This document shows positions 17,265 through 24,771 of a stretch of 25,091 nucleotides of DNA, in pieces. A program made the position numbers and the translations under genes. This stretch comes from Actinobacteria bacterium UBA2541 (GTDB taxonomy: Bacteria > Actinomycetota > Actinomycetes > Nanopelagicales > Nanopelagicaceae), in the NCBI GenBank assembly GCA_002340925.1, contig DDMR01000055.1:1-25091 (forward strand), in the 5' to 3' direction. Below the pieces are notes generated by a model that worked only from the letters and a program-made list of their open reading frames with translations, did not search any database and had not been told where the DNA came from. How positions within the stretch are numbered: the stretch's first letter is position 1; each line of letters starts with the position of its first letter.

Positions 17265-18305
17265 TCAATTTGAAGGGAAAAATCTCATCGGGCCTGTGTG
17301 TTCCAATGAAACTTCTTCACCAACCTGAAAATCAAATGGACCTGGAATTCGGACAATCACATTTTGGCTTTTTACTTTGACCGTAACCATTGCATCATGC
17401 CCATAGTAATTAATTTTCGCAATTTTTCCTTTTGCTGAATTAGATGAGATGCTTCTAGAAATCATAATCTCTTCTGGTCTAATAACCACTTGACCATTAG
17501 TTTTTGAAGTTTCAGGTGGCAATGAATTGTTGAATAGATAACTAATGGAGCCGTCATCTGATTGCGCCGCTTCAAGTAGTAAGGCCTCACCGGTGCTCGC
17601 AGCAATGGCGGGTGAAATAGGAAGCGAATAAACATCTTCTGGCGAACCTTCTTGAATAATTCTTCCTTCGCGCATAAGTGCAACTACATCCGCTGATACC
17701 AGCGCCTCTTCGCGATCATGAGTTACCAATATCGCTGTGGTATTGCGAGCACGTAAAAGTTCGATAACTTGTGAACGAAGATCGCCCCGGAGTTCGGCAT
17801 CCAGCGCAGAGAAAGGTTCATCAAGAAGCACAATTGTGGGTTTTATTGAGAGTGCACGAGCAAGCGCAACGCGGGTTTGTTGACCGCCTGAAAGTTCGCT
17901 TGGCATACGTTTTTCAAAGCCTTGCAACTCGATGAGTAGAAGCATGTCTTTGACCGTCTGGCTTATCTGATCTTTAGTAAGCAAGGTTTTATCCAAACCA
18001 AATGCAATATTCTCAGCGACATTCAAATGTGGAAAGAGCGCACCATCTTGAGGAACATAGCCAATCTTTCTCTTATGAGATGGCATTACAAGTGATGAGA
18101 GTGAAACAAGTTGTTTGCCGATTCGGATGGTTCCCGAATTAGGTTTAATTAGTCCGGCAATGCTGCGCAACATTGTTGTCTTGCCACAGCCAGATGGGCC
18201 CAAGAGAGCTGCAATCTGCCCCTCTTTAAGCGAGAACGAAAGATCGTCGAGAATAACCTTTTCACCAAATGAGACGCTTAGGTGAGATATTTCAAGTGAA
18301 CTCAT
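17265..18305 (-). CDS. ABC transporter ATP-binding protein, ferric iron type (FbpC-like)
   Basis: This 346-residue ATPase energises the importer. Walker A GPSGCGKTT begins at 36, the Q-loop Gln is residue 86, the signature LSGGQQ is at 138-143, Walker B IVLLDEP is at 158-164, and the switch His is residue 196. The C-terminal part (about 245-346) is a TOBE-like regulatory domain, as in FbpC and other Fe3+/polyamine/sulfate importers. It is the last gene of a three-gene minus-strand operon, and its ATG overlaps the permease stop (ATGA). The substrate is taken from the binding protein. Confidence 0.93.
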   Translation of the reverse strand: MSSLEISHLSVSFGEKVILDDLSFSLKEGQIAALLGPSGCGKTTMLRSIAGLIKPNSGTIRIGKQLVSLSSLVMPSHKRKIGYVPQDGALFPHLNVAENIAFGLDKTLLTKDQISQTVKDMLLLIELQGFEKRMPSELSGGQQTRVALARALSIKPTIVLLDEPFSALDAELRGDLRSQVIELLRARNTTAILVTHDREEALVSADVVALMREGRIIQEGSPEDVYSLPISPAIAASTGEALLLEAAQSDDGSISYLFNNSLPPETSKTNGQVVIRPEEIMISRSISSNSAKGKIAKINYYGHDAMVTVKVKSQNVIVRIPGPFDFQVGEEVSLEHTGPMRFFPSN

Positions 18306-19909
18306 TTTTCACTCCCCATACTCTCGTTGACGAACATTCGATCAGCCTTATCTGGACGACTAATTAAAAAAGTTGGTAGAGCTGCAATCAAGACCAAGAT
18401 TAATGCATAAGGTGCAGCCTCGTTAAATCTGTTGATTGCTGCCGAGCTCCAAATCTCTGTTGCCAAAGTCTCTAAGCCTGTTGGACGCAGCATCAACGTA
18501 ACTGGAAGTTCTTTCATGGCCGTTAGAAATACCAGGATCGTTCCAAGGCTTATTCCCGGGGCCGCAATCGGTGCCACAACTTTTTTAATAACTGCCCAAG
18601 GATTTGCACCCAAACTGGTCGCAACATCTTTGACGCCACTTGGCACTCTTGCAAGCGAAGCATTGATGCTTGCTACTAGTTTTGCTAAGAAGAGCAATGC
18701 ATATGCAAATCCCAAGAAGAATATCGTCTGGTAAATCACTCCCAATTTCGAGCCAACAGAAACAAGAGCTAGTCCAACTACGACTCCGGGAAGACCATGT
18801 CCAACGGTGATTATGCGCTGTGCAAATCTAGTGAATTTGTCTGGCCGACCAGATAAAAGAATTCCTAATGGAGCTGCGAGAACCAGAGCAATTGCCGCAC
18901 CTATAGCTGCAACTAGAAGAGTTGAAAGAGAAGCTGACAAGAGATCTGGCCAATTTATTGTGACTCGGTTATCTAAAAATCTGGTGATTAAGACATAGAA
19001 AGGGATCGCAATTGAAACAATGAAGAGACTAGTCAGAATAAACAGAGTAATTAAACGAGTTCCTTTACTTTCGATTAGTACCTGTTTTGATGTCGGTGCC
19101 TTCACTGCTTCGCCTGCTTTAGTTCTATTCTTAACTCGATCATCGATAATTACTACTATGGTTGAAAATGCAATCAAAACCAGAGCAATAACTGCGGCTG
19201 CTCCCCGATCGTATGAAGCACGATATATATTTTGAATAGTTACAGTTAAGGACTCAACATTTAGAAGTGAAACAGCTCCAAAATCACTCAATGTGTAAAG
19301 CGCTGAAAGCAGAACGCCTGCGCTGATATGGCCTTTAACTTGAGGCAATACAACGCGGAAGAAAATTTCATAATTGGATAGACCTAATGATCGAGCAACT
19401 TCAATCTGCGATTCATCAACAGAACGCAACCCAGCCAAGGTTGCCAAAATTACATATGGCAGTGTCGATAGTGTAAGAATAAAAATAGCTGCAAAGGTCC
19501 CACTAAACCCAGGAACAAATGCAATCCAGGTATATGTAAAAACGTAAGATGGAATAGCTAAAGGTAAAACTGTTGGGATGATAAGTATCGAACGAAATGG
19601 AAGCCTAACAAAATGAAGGGCGCTGGCTAAGGTGACACCAAAAATAAGGGTCAGGACAACTACGGCTAAAACCAGTATCGCTGTTGTGCCCAAAACTTGT
19701 AAGGTTTTCGCTCGGAATAGAAGGTCAACGGATTGGCCAAATGGCTTTTGAGCGGCCCGAATAAAGAGGTAAATCATTGGAACTGTAGACAAAAACAAAA
19801 CTATTCCGACTGCACTTCGAAGCGCCAGTTTTGAGGCACTCTGATTACGCGCACTCTTCGATAAAGCAGATATAGAGGAGTGTGTGCGGCGGGAATAAGT
19901 GGTTTGCAT
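18302..19909 (-). CDS. ABC transporter permease, ferric iron type (FbpB-like, fused double permease)
   Basis: This 535-residue protein has about twelve membrane segments and two BPD_transp_1 halves in one chain, as in FbpB. Each half carries an EAA-type loop that contacts the ATPase: EVARSLGLSNYEIFFRVVLP in the first and VATSLGANPWAVIKKVVAP in the second. It forms the channel for substrate delivered by the upstream lipoprotein. It starts 2 bases after the binding-protein stop and overlaps the ATPase start by 4 bases, so the three genes are surely co-transcribed and probably translationally coupled. Confidence 0.93.
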   Translation of the reverse strand: MQTTYSRRTHSSISALSKSARNQSASKLALRSAVGIVLFLSTVPMIYLFIRAAQKPFGQSVDLLFRAKTLQVLGTTAILVLAVVVLTLIFGVTLASALHFVRLPFRSILIIPTVLPLAIPSYVFTYTWIAFVPGFSGTFAAIFILTLSTLPYVILATLAGLRSVDESQIEVARSLGLSNYEIFFRVVLPQVKGHISAGVLLSALYTLSDFGAVSLLNVESLTVTIQNIYRASYDRGAAAVIALVLIAFSTIVVIIDDRVKNRTKAGEAVKAPTSKQVLIESKGTRLITLFILTSLFIVSIAIPFYVLITRFLDNRVTINWPDLLSASLSTLLVAAIGAAIALVLAAPLGILLSGRPDKFTRFAQRIITVGHGLPGVVVGLALVSVGSKLGVIYQTIFFLGFAYALLFLAKLVASINASLARVPSGVKDVATSLGANPWAVIKKVVAPIAAPGISLGTILVFLTAMKELPVTLMLRPTGLETLATEIWSSAAINRFNEAAPYALILVLIAALPTFLISRPDKADRMFVNESMGSEK

Positions 19910-19911
19910 TA

Positions 19912-20934
19912 TTAGAGCAAGCCAACCTCAATTAAAATATTCTGGGTAATTAAAATATTTTTAAGTGAATCAAGATCGACGGTTGGGGCCCCGATTTCTA
20001 GAAGTGCCGGAAGTCCTTCGGGTTGCTTCGCACCTTCTAGCAATGAATATTCATGCGTCTTCTCCACAAACTCATTTTGAGCGGCGGCAGAAGTTAAGAA
20101 ATTGATGAGTTCTTCGGCAGCTGATTGTTTCTTACTAGAAGTCAGAACACCAGCGCCTGATACGTTTATCAAGTTTCCAAGATCGCCAGCAGCAAAGAAT
20201 CCATTCTTTACATTTATGTCGCGACCAAGGGCTTCGCTAACTTCCCAGATGTAATAGTGATTAACCAGGCCAAGCGAAATCTCACCCTTATCAATCGCTT
20301 CAACGATTGCACCGTTCTTTGCATATATTTTCACGCCATTATCTCGAAGCCCTTTAAGCCATGACTTTGCAAATTCTTGGCCTTTGTTTTCAACAAGCGC
20401 TGCTACAAAAGCTTGGAATGATGAATTGGTAGGCGCAATTCCTACCTGGCCTTTGTAAGCAGGCTTTGTTAAATCTGCAACTGATAATGGAAGTGTCCTT
20501 ACGCGATCAGGCGCATAGGCAAATACTCGTGCGCGGCCTGTGACTCCGACCCAATTTCGATTCGCTGATACATATTTGGTAGGTATTTCTGAAGCAATAT
20601 CCGAAGTAAGTTTTGTGAAAAGACCTTCACTAGAAACTGCTCCCAATGAACCTGCATCTTGCGATAAGAACAAATCCGCTGGTGAATTCTTGCCCTCTTC
20701 TAAAATTTGAGCGGCTAGTTCTGCAGAATCGCCATAACGAATGTTGAGTTTGATACCTGACTTCGCTTCCCATTCAGCAAAGAACGGTGCAATGAACTCT
20801 TCGGCGCGGCCGGAATAAACGGTAATTTCAGAGACATCTTTTGCCTGATCAGAACCCGATGAACAGCCAGTCAAAGTTGAAATTGAGATTACTGCTGCGC
20901 CGAGCACGAGCCCGATTCGATGTTTGGGAGTCAT
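19912..20934 (-). CDS. Iron ABC transporter substrate-binding lipoprotein (FbpA-like)
   Basis: This 340-residue extracellular lipoprotein has a signal peptide and lipobox LTGC with the lipidated Cys24. The mature part is a two-lobe periplasmic-binding fold of the ferric type: it starts ITVYSGRAEEF, and the conserved NHYY at 225-228 gives the tandem Tyr227/Tyr228 that bind Fe3+ in FbpA. NGAIVEAIDKGEISLGLVNH is also family-typical. It is the first gene of the operon. The 152-nt gap upstream contains a perfect 12-bp inverted repeat. No clear Fur or IdeR box is seen, so iron control is not shown by the sequence. Confidence 0.93.
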   Translation of the reverse strand: MTPKHRIGLVLGAAVISISTLTGCSSGSDQAKDVSEITVYSGRAEEFIAPFFAEWEAKSGIKLNIRYGDSAELAAQILEEGKNSPADLFLSQDAGSLGAVSSEGLFTKLTSDIASEIPTKYVSANRNWVGVTGRARVFAYAPDRVRTLPLSVADLTKPAYKGQVGIAPTNSSFQAFVAALVENKGQEFAKSWLKGLRDNGVKIYAKNGAIVEAIDKGEISLGLVNHYYIWEVSEALGRDINVKNGFFAAGDLGNLINVSGAGVLTSSKKQSAAEELINFLTSAAAQNEFVEKTHEYSLLEGAKQPEGLPALLEIGAPTVDLDSLKNILITQNILIEVGLL

Positions 20935-20995
20935 TTAGTTGCTCTTTCTGGGGTTTTAGTTGTTTATCTACTCCCAAAACCTAGGACTTTTGAGT

Positions 20996-21025
20996 GAATT
21001 ACGCAACAAAAGCGTTGCGTAATTC
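20996..21025. repeat. Perfect 12-bp inverted repeat upstream of the iron transporter operon
   Basis: GAATTACGCAAC (20996-21007) is the exact reverse complement of GTTGCGTAATTC (21014-21025), with a 6-nt loop. It lies between the end of the minus-strand hydrolase operon (21087) and the binding-protein start (20934). No T-run follows on either strand, so a standard terminator is unlikely. An operator, a 3'-end stabilising hairpin or a weak terminator are options. Confidence 0.75.
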
Positions 21026-21086
21026 GGGTCACAGCCCAACCTTTGAGTGGAGTAAGCGCTAAAAATTCAGCCTGATCCGCTATCTG

Positions 21087-21890
21087 CTACTTAAAGCTCT
21101 CTCCCCCATCTTCGGAGGCAAAAATCTGATTTCCAACAACCGCGACCAGCAGATCATTTGATGAACTTAAACCAGATACTTCGATATCAAATGTATAGAT
21201 TTTCTTCCAGGATTTTCCTTGACTCGAAGATTTAAAAATTGATTTCCCAGAAGAAGCGTAAAGAGTTCTCCCCACAAGTTCTATCTCGCTAATCGGAAAA
21301 GCTGTTCTTATCAGGGATAAATCGGTAAATACCCCTGAACTCTTCATAAGCTTTTTATCTTGAATTCCAAAACTATCGCCCAGTTTTTGACTTGAGATAG
21401 CGATATCAGAGAATTGGTTGGGCTCAACTTTTCGCCAAACTTTTCCTGAGTTCGAGGAATACATGAGCATATTTGTCTGAGCATCAACGCCATAAATCTC
21501 TCTTCCTTGCGCCTCTAAAAAGTGAAAGTCAACTTGACCCTGAAGTGAGACTTTTTTCCAGGTAATTCCTCCATCATCAGATCTGAGCAATCCGACGGGT
21601 TCTGGCAATTTTGAACCTTTCCCAGGGTGCCCACTCGCATACATGGTTCTGCCGGAGATTGCGAGCCCCATGATATCGAATCGTTCTTTACCAATCGGCT
21701 TCATATTGTTTGGACCCTTATAAACAAATAGGCCCTCATGCGTGCCTATCAATATTTTTTTACCAATCACTTTAATTGAATGTATGTGTGTGACCGAATC
21801 AAAACTTTGCGCATAAATTGAAGGCACTGAGAATAATGACATCACTACAGTGATTGAAAGAATGGTTGAAAGCAAAATAACTTTGCGCAA
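21087..21890 (-). CDS. Secreted F510_1955/BNR-repeat (sialidase-fold) protein
   Basis: About 267 residues: a signal peptide (RKVILLSTIL and onward to SIYAQS), then a beta-propeller-like chain. The early pattern HIHSIKVIGKKILIGTHEGL and the stretch DIMGLAISGRTMYASGHPGK match the F510_1955 family, annotated as glycosylhydrolases without proven activity. BNR/Asp-box motifs follow: SDDGGITWKKV, SNSGKVWRKV, SSQGKSWKKI and SEDGGESFK at the very C-terminus. The frame is open back to a TTG at 21908, but TTG 21890 is preferred because it gives a normal signal peptide and has GGGAAGAG just upstream. It is the last gene of the NlpC operon, one base after the previous stop. Confidence 0.8.
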   Translation of the reverse strand: MRKVILLSTILSITVVMSLFSVPSIYAQSFDSVTHIHSIKVIGKKILIGTHEGLFVYKGPNNMKPIGKERFDIMGLAISGRTMYASGHPGKGSKLPEPVGLLRSDDGGITWKKVSLQGQVDFHFLEAQGREIYGVDAQTNMLMYSSNSGKVWRKVEPNQFSDIAISSQKLGDSFGIQDKKLMKSSGVFTDLSLIRTAFPISEIELVGRTLYASSGKSIFKSSSQGKSWKKIYTFDIEVSGLSSSNDLLVAVVGNQIFASEDGGESFK

Positions 21891-21891
21891 A

Positions 21892-23103
21892 TTAGACTCT
21901 TCCCGCAAAAGGCATCATTCCGGGAACGCTGTAAATATCTGAATATCTGAGACCTGATTTAGTCGATCTTGCCTCCCACATCATTCCATTACCTGCATAG
22001 ATACTCATATGATGAATTGTGCTTTGAGTACCCTTGTATGAATAGAAAATAAGGTCTCCCGGCTGCATCTCAGCAATCGGTATCTGCTTGGTGTAGGTGT
22101 AATACAAACTTGCATTAAGACGATCCCAATTTGGCCATCCAAGCCCAATATGTTTGTAAGCTGCATATACAAGACCTGAACAATCAAAAGCGTTTGGCCC
22201 CTCGTCGCCCCAAACATATGGCTTCTTTGCTAACACTTGGCGCTTTGCAAATTCAACAGCCTTAAGTCGTTCCCCTTCGTTTGTGCGAATATTTTTTGCA
22301 CCTGTCGGGCCACCAATTGGCCAAACTTTAGATTGGTTCGTGGTCTTTCCTGCCTCAGCAGCCCGACTTTCTTCGAGAATTGCAAGCTGTCTTCTCTGCT
22401 CAAGAGTTAATCTAATTTTTCTAGCCGAGGCTAATTCACGTTGTAATTTGTCTTGGACCGCTTGTAGCTTTGCTACCTCTGCTTGCTGGGCATTTCGAAC
22501 ATCCTCAGCTTCTTTTTTAATTGCGCTGACTTTTTCCACGACAACTTGTTGCTTTTTTCGCGCATCATCCGCGACAATCCGCGCTTTTTGCGCAATATCT
22601 TCAGCTTTCTTGTATCTGAACAGCACAGTCTTATTACGCGCGCCCAGATTTTCCAACGTGGAAATTCTGTCAATAATTTCTTGTGGGCCATTAGCGTTTA
22701 AAACTGCATCAAAGTTACTTATTCCGCCACCGTTCATGTAAGCATTTCTAGCCAAACTGCCAATTTCATCACGAGTATCAGAAACCCCAGCTAGCGCAGC
22801 TGTGTGTGCAGCTGTTGCAACGTTTAGCTCATTCGTTGCGGCCGTTAACTCTCTCTGGGCTGCTAGAAATTTTAATTGCGCAGCATCCGCAAGAATTGCC
22901 AACTTTTTTAAATCTCCTCTGGCATCGTTAAGTTTTTTAGCAGCATTTTCAGCAACTCTCTTCTTTTCTAATTCAACCTTCTTAGCACTTTCTATCTGCG
23001 CCAGAGTTGGTTTATGCTTTTTTGCTACAGCAACTCCATTCGAAAATGGAGAAGTGGAAAAGAGCACTGAGATCATAAAAATTGAAATATATTTTTTCCT
23101 CAA
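21892..23103 (-). CDS. NlpC/P60 peptidoglycan hydrolase with coiled coil (RipA/RipC-like)
   Basis: This 403-residue secreted protein has a signal peptide, then a long Lys/Ala/Glu-rich coiled coil from about 30 to 260, and a C-terminal NlpC/P60 domain at about 280-403. Catalytic Cys308 is in FDCSGLVYAAY and His365 in HHMSIYAGNG. Such enzymes cut D-Glu-mDAP bonds during cell separation, and the coiled coil usually controls access to the site. The start is TTG 23103, overlapping the upstream stop (TTGA). It is a paralogue of the preceding hydrolase with the same architecture but different spacing. Confidence 0.92.
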   Translation of the reverse strand: MRKKYISIFMISVLFSTSPFSNGVAVAKKHKPTLAQIESAKKVELEKKRVAENAAKKLNDARGDLKKLAILADAAQLKFLAAQRELTAATNELNVATAAHTAALAGVSDTRDEIGSLARNAYMNGGGISNFDAVLNANGPQEIIDRISTLENLGARNKTVLFRYKKAEDIAQKARIVADDARKKQQVVVEKVSAIKKEAEDVRNAQQAEVAKLQAVQDKLQRELASARKIRLTLEQRRQLAILEESRAAEAGKTTNQSKVWPIGGPTGAKNIRTNEGERLKAVEFAKRQVLAKKPYVWGDEGPNAFDCSGLVYAAYKHIGLGWPNWDRLNASLYYTYTKQIPIAEMQPGDLIFYSYKGTQSTIHHMSIYAGNGMMWEARSTKSGLRYSDIYSVPGMMPFAGRV

Positions 23104-24098
23104 ATTCTGCGCGCTCCCACAAATGGCTTGGAGCCAAACATTCTCGTTACAGAAATGACCTCGACTCTTTTACCCGGGCGTGGGGCTTGCACCATTTTTC
23201 CACCGCCCATATACATGGAGACATGACTGTTCGGAATTCCATAAAACAATAAATCGCCTGGCTTAAGCCGTTCATATGAGACAGGTTTTCCATATCTAAT
23301 TTGTGCTCCAGAGAAGTGAGGTAGTGAGACTCCCGCAGCTTGGTACGCGCGCATGGTCAAGCCAGAGCAATCCCACCTGGTAGGGCCCGCTGCCCCCCAA
23401 ACATAAATGTCCCCAATTTGTTTTAACGCATATCGCAGCGCTATCGAACCCCGAGAATTATCTCCTCTAAATGAACTCGCATACTTTTTTGAGTTATCAA
23501 GTATTTTCTTCTCACGGAGAGATTCAGCCCGGAGCAACCTCTCGCGATCTTTCTTGCTCAAAGCCTTTAATTTCTTATTTGCTGTAGCCAGAGCCAATTT
23601 TGCAGCAGCCACTTCTCTATTGAGGATCACTTTCTCTGCTGTAAGTTTTGCTGTGCGATCCTCCAAAAGTGTTACAGAGGCCGCAACGCGCTGCTTCAAA
23701 ACCGCAAATTCACGTGACTGTCTTGCATATCTCGCCTCTACAATTTTGAGAGATGATGCATCAGATAAATACTGCGTGGGGTTTACACTAAATAAAAGTT
23801 CAAGACCTTGGCCGAGGCCCAAATTTTTATAGTTATTGACTGCAATCGTGGCCAAGACCTTGTTCACTTCAACAAGTTTTTCTCTGGCGACTAATCCCTT
23901 ATCCCTTAAATTTCTGGTCTCATTCTCTAAATTCTTGATCTTCAAGGTAGCTTCATTCGCTGCCTCAAACTTTTCAGCTGCCACAGTTCGCAATTGGTCT
24001 ATCTCAAGTTGCAAAGAGGCCAGTGATGGCGCAGCCCACAGGGTCGTTGGTTGCCAAATAAACAGCAGTGCCATAAATAAAGCCAACAACTTTTTCAT
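23100..24098 (-). CDS. NlpC/P60 peptidoglycan hydrolase with coiled coil, first gene of operon
   Basis: This 332-residue secreted protein has the signal peptide MKKLLALFMALLFIWQPTTL ending near WAAPS, a coiled coil at about 27-205, and an NlpC/P60 domain at about 215-332. Catalytic Cys244 is in RWDCSGLTMRAY and His292 in SHVSMYMGGG. The role is cleavage of peptidoglycan stem peptides. It starts the three-gene operon. Ribosome site AGGAGG lies 10 nt before the ATG, behind a structured leader of more than 100 nt, unlike the many leaderless genes of the window. The next gene overlaps it by 4 bases. Confidence 0.93.
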   Translation of the reverse strand: MKKLLALFMALLFIWQPTTLWAAPSLASLQLEIDQLRTVAAEKFEAANEATLKIKNLENETRNLRDKGLVAREKLVEVNKVLATIAVNNYKNLGLGQGLELLFSVNPTQYLSDASSLKIVEARYARQSREFAVLKQRVAASVTLLEDRTAKLTAEKVILNREVAAAKLALATANKKLKALSKKDRERLLRAESLREKKILDNSKKYASSFRGDNSRGSIALRYALKQIGDIYVWGAAGPTRWDCSGLTMRAYQAAGVSLPHFSGAQIRYGKPVSYERLKPGDLLFYGIPNSHVSMYMGGGKMVQAPRPGKRVEVISVTRMFGSKPFVGARRI

Positions 24099-24429
24099 AG
24101 TGAATTCGCCTCCTGGTTCTAGTCGATTTCCGTCAGTAAGCTCCTCTTTTTACTGATTCCGCCCGATTGAGTCAAACTTCGAGTTTCCTGAACATTAGGG
24201 GGTCCTATTCCCGCAGTGCATTTCTTTATTTTTTTGAAATATTGCAACTGAGAGCGTGGAACTTCGCACTTTCAAATCGTAGGTGATTTTCAAGCCAAAC
24301 GCCCCGCCAAAACCTTAATTTTCCCTATGAATGTTCTTACCTAACGGGAAAATGGGATTTCAACGAGAGAATCCATACGGGGATTGGTATCTTTTCAGAG
24401 GGCTATTTGAACTATTGGAGGGATAACCC
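24099..24429. other. 331-nt divergent intergenic region with several inverted repeats
   Basis: No gene is seen. On the side of the hydrolase operon there is a 7-bp stem TCAGTAA/TTACTGA (24133-24139 with 24150-24156), whose loop reads AAAGAGGAGC on the minus strand, and a small AAACT-TCG-AGTTT hairpin (24174-24186). On the DUF305 side there is a perfect 8-bp inverted repeat ATTTTCCC/GGGAAAAT (24318-24325 and 24346-24353), then GGATT, AATCC and GGATT at 24355, 24370 and 24381. TATCTT at 24389-24394 is a possible -10 for DUF305, and GGAGGG (24417-24422) is its ribosome site. Confidence 0.6.
24318..24353. repeat. 8-bp inverted repeat upstream of the DUF305 gene
   Basis: ATTTTCCC and GGGAAAAT form a perfect inverted repeat with a 20-nt spacer. 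No T-run makes it a terminator. It may be a regulator site or chance. Confidence 0.4.
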
Positions 24430-24771
24430 ATGCGTCTTAAGACCCTGGCTGCTATTTCTCTCACCGCAATAGGAGCTCTATTACTTGCAGGGTGCTCTAC
24501 TTCGTCCCAATCAAGTTCTGAGTACAGCACAGATGACATCGCATTTGCTGAAATGATGATTCCCCATCATGAACAAGCTGTCGAAATGACTGAGCTAGCA
24601 CTACTCAGTACCTCAAATCCTGAGATCCTGGAACTCGCTCAGCAGATAAAAGCTGCGCAGGGGCCAGAAATTGAATTAATGAAGAGTTGGACTGGAGTGA
24701 ACACTTCTGCTCATGCGGGCCACACAATGGATGGCATGTTGAGTGGCAAGCTAAAGGTTAAGTATTTGTAA
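24430..24771 (+). CDS. DUF305 lipoprotein, N-terminal half only
   Basis: This 113-residue exported lipoprotein has the lipobox LAGC (Cys22). Its DUF305 core reads DIAFAEMMIPHHEQAVEMTE, then QIKAAQGPEIELMKSW. DUF305 proteins are four-helix, His/Met-rich and often found with copper or other metal genes. Usual members are near 200 residues and carry a second HHxxA helix after a GMxM stretch. Here the chain ends shortly after AGHTMDGML with GKLKVKYL. None of the three forward frames downstream restores the second half. It may be a truncated gene or a short variant. A good ribosome site GGAGGG is 7 nt before the ATG. Confidence 0.85.
   Translation: MRLKTLAAISLTAIGALLLAGCSTSSQSSSEYSTDDIAFAEMMIPHHEQAVEMTELALLSTSNPEILELAQQIKAAQGPEIELMKSWTGVNTSAHAGHTMDGMLSGKLKVKYL

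Noticed and set aside
20960..20995. Palindrome around CCTAGG as an iron box before the FbpA-like gene
   Set aside because: The arms beyond the six-base core are offset and do not match Fur, IdeR or DtxR consensus.
22283..22741. 152-residue plus-strand open frame inside the NlpC gene
   Set aside because: It is the antisense shadow of the Lys/Ala/Glu-rich coiled-coil codons, with biased Phe/Leu/Ser composition and no start signals.
24099..24300. c-di-AMP (ydaO/yuaA) riboswitch ahead of the NlpC/P60 operon
   Set aside because: Expected for such genes in Actinobacteria, but the conserved blocks around CCGAACCCG and CAGCTAACC are not found on the minus strand; only loose resemblances such as GGGCGGAATC.
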